Of a stretch of DNA of 64,000 bases, positions 7,754 to 15,110 are shown piece after piece. Made by a program: the position numbers and the translations under genes. Position 1 is the stretch's first letter. Every line of letters starts with the position of its first letter. Source of the stretch: Streptomyces sp. 8K308 (GTDB taxonomy: Bacteria > Actinomycetota > Actinomycetes > Streptomycetales > Streptomycetaceae). The DNA is taken from the NCBI RefSeq assembly GCF_004348315.1, contig NZ_SMKC01000006.1, positions 1 to 64,000 on the forward strand, in the 5' to 3' direction. The notes beneath the pieces are model-generated. The model had not been told where the DNA came from. It searched no databases and saw nothing but the letters and a program-made list of their open reading frames with translations.

Positions 7754-8263
7754 CTAGGAGAGCAGGTCGTCCACCTGCGCCTCGCCCTCACGGTACCTGC
7801 GGGCGATCTCGGCCCCGCAGCCGTCCGCCGTGCGGTGCAGCGCCTGCCGCCGGCGCGACACCTCGGCCTCCCAACGGGCCAGCCTGGCGAGCGCGTCGTG
7901 CAGCACCTCGTCGCTGAGGCCGCCCAGGTTGGACAGCTCGACCTCGCCCAGCATCTCCTCGGCCAACCGCCGGTACTCCTCGCTCGCGGGCGTGGAGAGC
8001 GTCACATGGCGGGCCGAGGAGCGCTGTCGGGACGGCGGGTCGGCGAGGATGCGCGGCAGCTGGTCGATCAGCCCGACCTCGGGGGCGATCCGGCGGCGCC
8101 GCTCCGCCTCAAGGATGTCGATCCGCCCCTGCAACAGCCGCCGGACGAAGCTGAGATCGGCCTCCTCGCGCTGCGCCGAGCGGCGTAGCTCGCGCAGCTC
8201 GGCCAGCCTAAGTGCCCGCAGATCGGGCTGGACGTCACGCCACAGGGCGCCCGGTGTGATCAT
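7754..8263 (-). CDS. rsiG: RsiG, c-di-GMP-dependent anti-sigma factor for WhiG
   Basis: 169 aa, mostly helical. The first long helix contains the exact RsiG c-di-GMP motif ExxxSxxRxxxQxxxD (E34, S38, R41, Q45, D49). A second copy near the C-terminus matches except that His replaces Gln (E132, S136, R139, H143, D147). In Streptomyces venezuelae RsiG uses a motif of this kind on both helices of a coiled coil to clamp a c-di-GMP dimer and hold sigma-WhiG inactive. ATG 8263 has GAGGGGA nine bases upstream; an ATG at 8287 has none. sigma-WhiG itself is not here. Confidence 0.88.
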   Translation of the reverse strand: MITPGALWRDVQPDLRALRLAELRELRRSAQREEADLSFVRRLLQGRIDILEAERRRRIAPEVGLIDQLPRILADPPSRQRSSARHVTLSTPASEEYRRLAEEMLGEVELSNLGGLSDEVLHDALARLARWEAEVSRRRQALHRTADGCGAEIARRYREGEAQVDDLLS

Positions 8264-8428
8264 GCGGTTTTGTCCCCTCATCCCCATTTCGGTGCGGTGG
8301 CGCGCGGTACGTACCCCGTGGCACGCATCGTGTCACTGTGTACCCATCGAGCGCAGCGCTTTGGCACCCATCCGGATGGCTCCGGAGCGCGGCGCCCCCG
8401 GGCGGAACGTTCCGGCATGATGGGCGGC

Positions 8429-8854
8429 ATGCGAGCGGTGGTGCAACGGGTCGCCGGGGCGGCCGTCGAGGTGGCCGGCGAGACGGTCGGGGAGATCGTG
8501 GGCGAGGGGCTGTGCGTGCTGGTCGGCGCCACGCACACGGACACCCCGGAGGCGGCGACCAGGCTGGCCCGCAAGCTGTGGACGCTGCGCGTGCTGGATG
8601 GCGAGAAGTCCTGCTCGGACGTGGGGGCGCCGCTGCTGGTGATCTCCCAGTTCACCCTCTACGGTGACGCGCGCAAGGGGCGCCGCCCCACCTGGAACGC
8701 GGCGGCGCCCGGCGAGGTGGCCGAGCCCCTGGTGGCCGCGGTGGTGAGCGAACTGCGCGCGCTCGGCGCGACCGTGGCCACCGGCCGCTTCGGCGCGAAA
8801 ATGCGAGTTGTTCTGACGAACGAGGGGCCGTTCACCGTGCTTTTGGAAGTCTGA
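8429..8854 (+). CDS. dtd: D-aminoacyl-tRNA deacylase
   Basis: 141 aa, the usual DTD length. Start MRAVVQRV, catalytic motif [17 protein letters not shown], and the C-terminal [11 protein letters not shown] carrying the Gly-Pro cis motif that rejects L-amino acids. It removes D-amino acids (and glycine) from tRNAs. Two earlier in-frame ATG codons (8417, 8420) are possible but the family begins at 8429. Divergent from rsiG. Confidence 0.93.
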   Translation: MRAVVQRVAGAAVEVAGETVGEIVGEGLCVLVGATHTDTPEAATRLARKLWTLRVLDGEKSCSDVGAPLLVISQFTLYGDARKGRRPTWNAAAPGEVAEPLVAAVVSELRALGATVATGRFGAKMRVVLTNEGPFTVLLEV

Positions 8855-8962
8855 GCCAGCGGCGGGTGCGGCCCGGCGGGACAGCGAGCGGCTGGGCCAC
8901 CGGTTGTCGCGGGCACCCGCCGAGCGCGTCCACGGTCGCTGGCCGGTTCCGCCGGTGCGGTG

Positions 8963-9937
8963 TCAGGGTTCGACGACGATCTCCTGAGCGGCCGGCGTGG
9001 TGCCGGCCAGGAGCTCGGCGTCGGCCGGCACGTTCCGCTTGACCAGGGCGAGCGCGATCGGGCCCAGCTCGTGGTGGCGGGCCGAGGTGGTGACGAAGCC
9101 GAGCTGCCGGCCCTCGGGGCCGTCGGCGGCGAGCCGCACCGGGTCGCCGTGCTCCGGGATGGTCACCTCGCTGCCGTCCAGGTGCAGGAAGACCAGGCGC
9201 CGGGGCGGCCGGCCCAGGTTCTGCACGCGGGCCACGGTCTCCTGCCCCCGGTAGCAGCCCTTGTGCAGGTGCACCGCCGACTCCAGCCAGCCGAGCTCGT
9301 GCGGGATGGTGCGGTGGTCGGTCTCCCGGCCCAGCCGCGGCCGGTGCGCCTCGACGCGCAGCGCCTCGAGCGCCAGCGCCCCGGCCGGCGAGCCGACGCG
9401 CTCGGCGAACGACGCGAGCTCGGGGCGCGGCAGGAACAGGTCGCGCCCGCCCGGCGTCTCCCGCACCACCACCCCGGCCGGCGTCTCGACGATGGAACCG
9501 GCCGGCAGCCACACCACGGCGAACTCGGCCGTGCGGTCGGCGACGTCCACCCGGTAGAAGAACTTCATGCTCTCCAGGTAGGAGACCAGCGCGGCGGCCT
9601 GTCCCGGCTCGGTGTGCAGCCAGGTCGTCTCGCCGTCGTCCACCAGGTAGAGCGCGTGCTCGATGTGGCCCTTGGCCGAGAGGATCAGCGCCTCGGTGGC
9701 GTGCCCCGGCTGGAGCTCGGTGACGTGCTGCGTGATCAGCAGGTGCAGCCAGCTCAGCCGCTCGGGGCCGGCGACGGTCACCACGTCGCGGTGCGAGAGG
9801 TCGACGAACCCCTCCCCCTTGGCGAGCGAGCGCTGCTCCCGGAACAGATCTCCGTAGTGCGCGGCCACCCCCGCGTCGGGACCCTCGGCGGGCACGGCAC
9901 CTGGCAGGGACAGCAACGGGCTGGCGTACGACGACAT
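8963..9937 (-). CDS. ygfZ: YgfZ/GcvT-like folate-binding protein
   Basis: 324 aa. The family signature KGCYRGQE (conserved Cys) is present near residue 230, after an N-terminal GcvT-like domain (DLSHRDVVTVAGPERLSWLH). YgfZ proteins bind tetrahydrofolate and help maintain some iron-sulfur enzymes such as MiaB. The ATG at 9937 has a short GAGGG site. The gene is 20 bases downstream of nur on the same strand, so it may be read through from the nur promoter. Confidence 0.85.
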   Translation of the reverse strand: MSSYASPLLSLPGAVPAEGPDAGVAAHYGDLFREQRSLAKGEGFVDLSHRDVVTVAGPERLSWLHLLITQHVTELQPGHATEALILSAKGHIEHALYLVDDGETTWLHTEPGQAAALVSYLESMKFFYRVDVADRTAEFAVVWLPAGSIVETPAGVVVRETPGGRDLFLPRPELASFAERVGSPAGALALEALRVEAHRPRLGRETDHRTIPHELGWLESAVHLHKGCYRGQETVARVQNLGRPPRRLVFLHLDGSEVTIPEHGDPVRLAADGPEGRQLGFVTTSARHHELGPIALALVKRNVPADAELLAGTTPAAQEIVVEP

Positions 9938-9957
9938 GCCCTCAAGCGTACGACCGG

Positions 9958-10383
9958 TCAGCGGCCGCGGGCCTGGCACTCCTCGCACCGGCCGAAGATC
10001 GCGAAGTGCTTCATGTCGGTGTCGAAGCCGAACCGCTCGCGCAGCCGCGCGGCGAACGGCGCCGCCATGTCCACGTCCGCCTCAATCACCTTCTCGCAGT
10101 CCCGGCACATGAGGTGCATGTGGTCGTGCCGCTCGGCGAGGTGGTAGGTGGGGGCGCCGTGGCCGAGGTGGGTGTGGGACACCAGGCCGAGCTCCTCGAG
10201 GAGCTCAAGGGTCCGGTAGACGGTCGAGATGTTGACCCCGCCGGCGGTGCGCCGCACCTCGGTGAGGATGTCCTCGGGCGTCGAGTGCTCAAGCCTGTCG
10301 ACAGCCTCGAGCACCAGCTGCCGCTGCGGGGTCAGCCGGTATCCGCGGTTGCGCAGATCGGTCTGCCAGTCGGTGCTCGCCAC
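9958..10383 (-). CDS. nur: Nur-type Fur-family regulator (nickel)
   Basis: 141 aa. Winged helix (YRLTPQRQLVLEAVDRLEHS, STVYRTLELLEELGL), then a metal domain: HLGHGAPTYHLAERHDHMHL, CRDC and CEEC. It closely resembles S. coelicolor Nur, which represses sodF and nickel transport when nickel is bound. The GTG at 10383 is chosen because TACACT on the minus strand (10391-10396) ends seven bases before it, so the mRNA is probably leaderless, and because family members start (M)xSTDW. An earlier start would add nine poorly conserved residues. Confidence 0.85.
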   Translation of the reverse strand: MASTDWQTDLRNRGYRLTPQRQLVLEAVDRLEHSTPEDILTEVRRTAGGVNISTVYRTLELLEELGLVSHTHLGHGAPTYHLAERHDHMHLMCRDCEKVIEADVDMAAPFAARLRERFGFDTDMKHFAIFGRCEECQARGR

Positions 10384-10410
10384 GCGACCCAGTGTAGGGC
10401 GACGGATGGG

Positions 10411-10447
10411 CACGGACCCCGCCCGAGGGGAATCGGCGGGGTCCGTG
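10411..10447. promoter_or_regulatory. 13-bp perfect inverted repeat upstream of nur
   Basis: CACGGACCCCGCC (10411-10423) pairs with 10435-10447 across an 11-base loop. It begins 28 bases upstream of the nur start. As a hairpin it could terminate transcription, but no gene enters from either side and no T-run follows. As DNA it could be an operator. Confidence 0.5.
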
Positions 10448-10738
10448 CGAGGAGGCGGTACTCATCGTGCGGCCTCATGCGTCAAGCCACCGTAAGTGCC
10501 TCCGGGGGCCGGTCGCGTCCGCGGCAGCCGTTTTCGGCACCGAGTTCGCCGCCGATCGCGAAGAACCCCCTTCGGCAGCCTAGCCGTTCTCACCGCGTCT
10601 CGACGATCTTCGTGTCACGCCGCGACAGAGCTGTGAACGTATCGGTACGTGACGGGCTTGACAGCCGGCGCCGGCGGGCCGGGCCCCGGACCGAAAACCC
10701 TTGGCCAGGGGTCGGCGGGTCCGCGTAGCCTCGGCCGC
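10448..10738. other. Intergenic region upstream of Eis-like gene
   Basis: This 291-base gap (355 bases counting from the nur start) has no ORF with a ribosome site and plausible composition on either strand. A GTATCG/TTGACA-like pair lies around 10639-10670 and may drive the acetyltransferase gene. Confidence 0.3.
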
Positions 10739-11989
10739 ATGGGTCTGGAGATTCGCGACGTCGCCGACAGTGCCGCCGACCAGGACGCCTGGTTCCGAGC
10801 GGTGTACACCGGGTTCCTGACCGCGGAGCCGCCGAGCGAGGAGCAGCTGGCGGAGCGGCGGGTCCACAGCGACATGAGCCGGGCGCAGGGGGCCTTCGAC
10901 GGGGACCGCTGCGTGGCGACCTTCCGCAGCTTCGACCAGGAGCTGACGGTGCCGGGCGGCGGCGTGGTGAGGGCCGACGCGGTGTCGGGCGTCACGGTGA
11001 CGGCGACCCATCGGCGGCGCGGGCTGCTCAGCCGGATGATGGCGGCGGACCTCGCGGCGGCCAAGGAGCGCGGCGACGTGGTGGCCACGCTGGCTGCCGC
11101 CGAGTTCCGGATCTACGGCCGGTTCGGGTTCGGTCCCGCGGCGCGGAGCGTCGAGTGGCGCGTCGAGAAGCCGCTGGCGGCACTCGACCCGCGGTGGACG
11201 CTGCCGGAGGCCGAGGGCACCGTGGCGTTCGTGGACGGCGCCGAGGCCCGGAAGGAGGGGCCGGGGCTGCACGAGCGCTTCCGGCGCACCAGGGCCGGCG
11301 CGGTCGACAACGTGCCGATGTACTGGGAGCGGCTGACCGGCGCGTTGCGCTGGGGCCCGGACACGTGGAAGGAGCCGTTCTACGTGCTCTTCCGCGACCC
11401 GGCCGGCCAGGCGCAGGGGATCGCGATCTTCGAGGTGCAGGACGCGTGGCGAGACGCGCAGCCGGCCAACGTGGCCAAGGTGCGGAAGTTGTTCGCCGCG
11501 ACGCCGGCCGCCGAGCGCGCGCTGTGGCGGCTCCTGCTCTCCGTCGACTGGGTGACCGAGGTGCGCACCGGCGACGAGGGCGACCCGGACGCGCTGCTGC
11601 CGCTGCTGCTGCCGAACCAGCGGGCGGCGACCACCATCTCCGACGCGGACCTGCTGTGGGTGCGGCCGCTCGACGTCCCCGGCATGCTCACCGCACGTCG
11701 TTACTCGGCCAGCGGTGCGCTCGTGCTGGACATCCGCGACCCCCTGGGGCTGTCTGAGGGGCGCTACTTGCTTGAGGCCTCGGAGGCCGGGGCGAGCTGC
11801 GTGCCGACCACGAGGAGCGCCGATCTGACGCTGGACACCGGCGCGTTGTCCGCTCTTTACCTGGGCGACGCCTCGGCCGCGCGGCTGACAGACGCCGGTC
11901 TGGTCGACGTGCACACGGACGGGGCGCCGGCCCGTGCGGACGCGCTCTTCCGCACGGGCCGACGCCCTTGGTGCCCTGACGTTTTCTGA
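10739..11989 (+). CDS. Eis-family GNAT N-acetyltransferase
   Basis: 416 aa, normal for the family. The N-terminal GNAT domain has the acetyl-CoA motif VTVTATHRRRGLLSRMM (residues ~85-101) and AAEFRIYGRFGFGPA with the conserved Tyr. A second GNAT-like unit and a C-terminal SCP2-like domain follow. The protein ends PWCPDVF; in Eis the C-terminal carboxylate of a terminal Phe acts as catalytic base. Mycobacterial Eis acetylates many amines of aminoglycosides; the natural substrate here is unknown. Monocistronic. Confidence 0.88.
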   Translation: MGLEIRDVADSAADQDAWFRAVYTGFLTAEPPSEEQLAERRVHSDMSRAQGAFDGDRCVATFRSFDQELTVPGGGVVRADAVSGVTVTATHRRRGLLSRMMAADLAAAKERGDVVATLAAAEFRIYGRFGFGPAARSVEWRVEKPLAALDPRWTLPEAEGTVAFVDGAEARKEGPGLHERFRRTRAGAVDNVPMYWERLTGALRWGPDTWKEPFYVLFRDPAGQAQGIAIFEVQDAWRDAQPANVAKVRKLFAATPAAERALWRLLLSVDWVTEVRTGDEGDPDALLPLLLPNQRAATTISDADLLWVRPLDVPGMLTARRYSASGALVLDIRDPLGLSEGRYLLEASEAGASCVPTTRSADLTLDTGALSALYLGDASAARLTDAGLVDVHTDGAPARADALFRTGRRPWCPDVF

Positions 11990-12013
11990 TTCGCTACGCG
12001 ATCCGCATCCTCG

Positions 12014-12199
12014 TCAGACCGCGACCACGAACAGCGTTACCAGCACCGTCGTGCCCACGCATGCGCAGGTGAAATTGCGCTTGCGCAGCCCTGTCCGCAG
12101 GATCAGCAGGCCGATGAGACCCGGCAGACCCCACTGGATGTCGACTGCCCGCTCCACCGCGATGCCGAGGGCAGCCACGGCGACCGTCGAGACGATCAT
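12014..12199 (-). CDS. Small two-helix membrane protein (61 aa)
   Basis: Two hydrophobic segments (IVSTVAVAALGIAV and the C-terminal GTTVLVTLFVVAV) flank DIQWGLPGLIGLLILRTGL and a basic RKRNFTCACV loop. A strong ribosome site (GGAGGAG) precedes ATG 12199. It is divergent from the GntR-family gene, sharing its palindrome-containing promoter region. Function unknown; small hydrophobic proteins beside GntR genes are common in actinobacterial mobile elements. Confidence 0.6.
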   Translation of the reverse strand: MIVSTVAVAALGIAVERAVDIQWGLPGLIGLLILRTGLRKRNFTCACVGTTVLVTLFVVAV

Positions 12200-12250
12200 G
12201 ACTCCTCCTCACATCACGTCAACTCGGGAGAACTTCCCGGAAGTTGTCTA

Positions 12251-12299
12251 AGTTGTACGCCAACTATACGCTTCTTTTCCCCAGTTGGCGGACTACTGG
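12251..12299. promoter_or_regulatory. Candidate GntR operators
   Basis: AGTTG-5-CAACT (12251-12265) and CCAGT-9-ACTGG (12281-12299) lie between the divergent small membrane gene and the GntR-family regulator. The surrounding AAGTTGT repeats make this region distinctly more AT-rich than its neighbours. Confidence 0.4.
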
Positions 12300-12341
12300 A
12301 AACGTCCTCTTTCCAACCTTCCTGATCTGGCCGAAAGTTGT

Positions 12342-13220
12342 ATGGTGTTCGGCGTGAGTCAGGAGATCGCCCCGGCAAGCGAGGCCCCGCAACACCCCGG
12401 TGACCTGCTCTCTCCCGACCACCTGGCGGGGGTGTTGCGTGATCGGATACGCAAGGGGGAGCTGCGACAGCACGAGCGGCTGCCCACTCAACGCGCGTTG
12501 GTGGAGGAGTTCGGCACCAACCGCACCACCGTGCGCCAGGCGCTGGCCATCCTGGAGCGCGAGGGGTACGTCAGCACCCGAGGCCGCGGCGCACCCGCCG
12601 TCGTCTCCGCCCCGAGCCGGGACAGTCCACGACCGGCCAGCGCGGAGGTGGCCGACCGGATCGCCGTCGCCTTCCACGCCGAGGACATCTCGATCGACGC
12701 GTTCTGCCTCACCACCGAGACCCTCAACTCGGCGCTCGCCGCGCCGCTGATCGCGATCTCCGCCGGCGAGTTGACGCCCCGCTCGATCTCCATCCGGGTG
12801 CTGCTGCCCAACCCGGACGCGCCGCTCGCCTACCCCCGGCTGGTCTCGGACCCGTCCGACCGCCGACCCTTGGCCCGGCTGCGGCAGATCACCCGCACCT
12901 TCTCCACCTCGCTGCGCCACCAGCTGACCTCGCTCGGCGAGATGCAGCTGGTGCCCAAGGTGAACGTCGAGATCAGGGCCGTGCCCATCACCCCGGTGCA
13001 GAAGCTCTACCTCCTCAACGGGAGCGAGGTGCTGAGCGCCTACTACCAGGTGGTGCCGCGCGTCGTGGAGTACGAGGACGAGCAGATGGAGATCTACGAC
13101 GTCCTCGGCCTCAGCTCGAAGGTTTTCAGGTCCTCCTCTGACACCGCGTTTGTTGAAGAGTCACAGCAGTGGTTCGAGTCCCTCTGGTCAACGCTTGCCC
13201 AACCGCTCACACTCGGTTAG
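12342..13220 (+). CDS. GntR-family transcriptional regulator
   Basis: About 292 aa. The N-terminal winged helix is clear: LSPDHLAGVLRDRIRKGEL, LPTQRALVEEFGTNRTTVRQ, LEREGYVSTRGRGAP (residues ~25-90). The C-terminal ~190 residues are not a typical UTRA or FCD domain that I can name. Start is uncertain: ATG 12342, or a leaderless GTG at 12354 behind TATGGT; a TTG at 12285 is less likely. The stop is directly followed by the HAD gene with no gap. Probably autoregulates and controls the cassette. Confidence 0.8.
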   Translation: MVFGVSQEIAPASEAPQHPGDLLSPDHLAGVLRDRIRKGELRQHERLPTQRALVEEFGTNRTTVRQALAILEREGYVSTRGRGAPAVVSAPSRDSPRPASAEVADRIAVAFHAEDISIDAFCLTTETLNSALAAPLIAISAGELTPRSISIRVLLPNPDAPLAYPRLVSDPSDRRPLARLRQITRTFSTSLRHQLTSLGEMQLVPKVNVEIRAVPITPVQKLYLLNGSEVLSAYYQVVPRVVEYEDEQMEIYDVLGLSSKVFRSSSDTAFVEESQQWFESLWSTLAQPLTLG

Positions 13221-13913
13221 ATGAGGGGACTCATCAGTAACGCACACTGTGTTCTCTTCGACTTCGACGGCCCGGTGTGCCGCCTGTTCGCGGTCCGATC
13301 GGCGGAGTCGATCGCCCGACGGCTGCGGGACCTCGCGGCCGAGCTGGCCCTGTCGGCGCTGCTGACCGCCGACTTACGGGACTCGCCCGACCCGCACCAC
13401 GTGCTGCGGGGCATCGCCGGGCAGCGCCCGGGCCACGGAGTCGTCCAGCGCCTCGAGGCGGCGCTCACCCACGAGGAGGTCTCCGCCGCCGCCTCGGCCC
13501 AGCCAACTCCCTACGCCGCGGCCCTGATAGCAGCCCTGTCCACGCGCGGCCGGCAGGTGGCCATCGCCACCAACAACTCGCCGCTGGCCGCGGAGCGCTA
13601 CCTCGCGCAACACAACCTCTCGGGATACATCGGCGGCCGGGTGCACGGCCGCACCCGGGACGTCTCCCGGCTCAAGCCGCACCCCGACTCCCTGCTGCGC
13701 GCCCTGGCGTCGACCAGAACCGCGGCGCCCGACGCCCTGATGATCGGCGACAGCGTCGCCGACCTGGCCGCCGCGGAAGCCGCCGGCGTGCCGTTCCTCG
13801 GCTACGCCACCAGTGAGGCGGGCGTCGAGGACTTCAGAACGGCCGGAGCGGAACACGTGGTGACCTCGCTCGAGCAGGTGCTGACGGCGCTGATCACCCC
13901 GTCCTTCGGCTAA
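13221..13913 (+). CDS. HAD-superfamily hydrolase
   Basis: 230 aa. Motif I LFDFDGPV, motif II IATNN, motif III lysine in LKPHPD, and motif IV MIGDSVADLAAA are all in order, so the phosphatase chemistry should be intact. The cap domain lies between motifs I and II. ATG follows the GntR stop immediately (translational coupling). Substrate unknown; the neighbours suggest a small phosphorylated metabolite made by the adjacent kinase-fold protein. Confidence 0.85.
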   Translation: MRGLISNAHCVLFDFDGPVCRLFAVRSAESIARRLRDLAAELALSALLTADLRDSPDPHHVLRGIAGQRPGHGVVQRLEAALTHEEVSAAASAQPTPYAAALIAALSTRGRQVAIATNNSPLAAERYLAQHNLSGYIGGRVHGRTRDVSRLKPHPDSLLRALASTRTAAPDALMIGDSVADLAAAEAAGVPFLGYATSEAGVEDFRTAGAEHVVTSLEQVLTALITPSFG

Positions 13914-14000
13914 ACAGGTCTTTTTGAGCCATCGGCAGCCGAACCGAACGGGGCGTACCGTGCTGCTACTCGTACCAACGGCTCCCGGGGGAAGCACATC

Positions 14001-15110
14001 ATGAGCCAATCGCTGCCACGGCCTACCCTGCGCGGCAACCATCGCGTCTGGCAGGTCGTGGAGGCGGAAGGCGAACTCGCGGCGCTCGGCCGCCTCAAGA
14101 CGGGCCGGACTCGTCCCGGAGTACACCGATTCGACCCGCGCTGCTTCGTGAACGAGGAGGACGTGCTCATCGAGCTCGCCCTCCTCGGCATGCGACGCAT
14201 CGCCCCGGTCTACCGATTGGTGGGCGCCGATGACGAACTCCGGGTCCACGGCTACATCGAGGGCCAGCCGCTGTCCGCCATCCGCCCACCAGGAACCGCA
14301 CTGACCGGATCCGAACTAGGCCAGCTGGTCGATCTGTTCGGCAAGCTGGCCACGATCCGGCCAAGTGCCTTCGCCCTCGTCCACCGCTGCCCGCCGGTGT
14401 TACGCCCGCGCGGCAGCCGACAGTTCCTCCAGACCCTGATCCGGTTCACCCGACGAAGGGTCTACGCCGTCCACCGCCCGCTGATGCGGGACCTCTTCAC
14501 GGCGCTGCGCATCGGCCCCACCGTCCTCTCCGCCACCGGGCCGCTGGCCCGCGAGGCGGCGAAGCTGACGGACCGGCCGTTCTGCCTGCTCCACGGCGAC
14601 CTGCACCGCGACAACCTGATCGTGGCGGAGTCGGACGGCATGCTGTGGACCATCGACTGGGAGCTGGCGCTCATCGGCGACCCGCTCTACGACCTGGCCA
14701 CCCACCTTCACCTGATGCGCTACCCGCCCAAGCAGGAGCACGCGCTGTTGCTGCGCTGGGCCAGGACCATGGACGCCGCCCTGCCGGGCAGCGCGGCCGC
14801 GCTCGCCCGCGACCTGCCGCGCTACCTGGCGTACAAGCGGGTGCAGTCCGTGTTCACCGACGTGATCCGGCAGGCGTACGTGGTGCAGGCCACCCCGCCC
14901 GCGCAGCTGGCCGAGCAACTGCCACGCACCGTCGAGATGGTGCACGGCGTGATGCGGCGGGCCGCGCGGATGCTGGGGCTCGGCCGGGTGCCGAGCCCCA
15001 GGGCCATCGAGGCCGCCTACGCCACCTGGTACGTCAACGCCCCTCCACCGCCAAGTGTGGCAACAGCCGACCAAGCCAGGACGGCAGCCACCAGGCCCGG
15101 CGGCCCATGA
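14001..15110 (+). CDS. Aminoglycoside phosphotransferase-fold kinase
   Basis: 369 aa. Kinase core: LLHGDLHRDNLIV (Brenner motif, His198 region) and TIDWELALIGDPLYDLATHL (DFG-equivalent Asp). The N-terminal lobe lacks an obvious Gly-rich loop, normal for this family. Members phosphorylate aminoglycosides, choline, homoserine or sugars; substrate here unknown, and resistance cannot be assumed. RBS GGGGGA precedes ATG 14001. The last 77 bases overlap the convergent MMPL gene, so its Pro/Ala-rich tail may be a recent extension. Confidence 0.82.
   Translation: MSQSLPRPTLRGNHRVWQVVEAEGELAALGRLKTGRTRPGVHRFDPRCFVNEEDVLIELALLGMRRIAPVYRLVGADDELRVHGYIEGQPLSAIRPPGTALTGSELGQLVDLFGKLATIRPSAFALVHRCPPVLRPRGSRQFLQTLIRFTRRRVYAVHRPLMRDLFTALRIGPTVLSATGPLAREAAKLTDRPFCLLHGDLHRDNLIVAESDGMLWTIDWELALIGDPLYDLATHLHLMRYPPKQEHALLLRWARTMDAALPGSAAALARDLPRYLAYKRVQSVFTDVIRQAYVVQATPPAQLAEQLPRTVEMVHGVMRRAARMLGLGRVPSPRAIEAAYATWYVNAPPPPSVATADQARTAATRPGGP

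Noticed and set aside
14001-15110. Antibiotic resistance gene (aminoglycoside phosphotransferase).
   Set aside because: The fold is shared by many metabolic kinases and no resistance-specific signature is visible, so only the fold is annotated.
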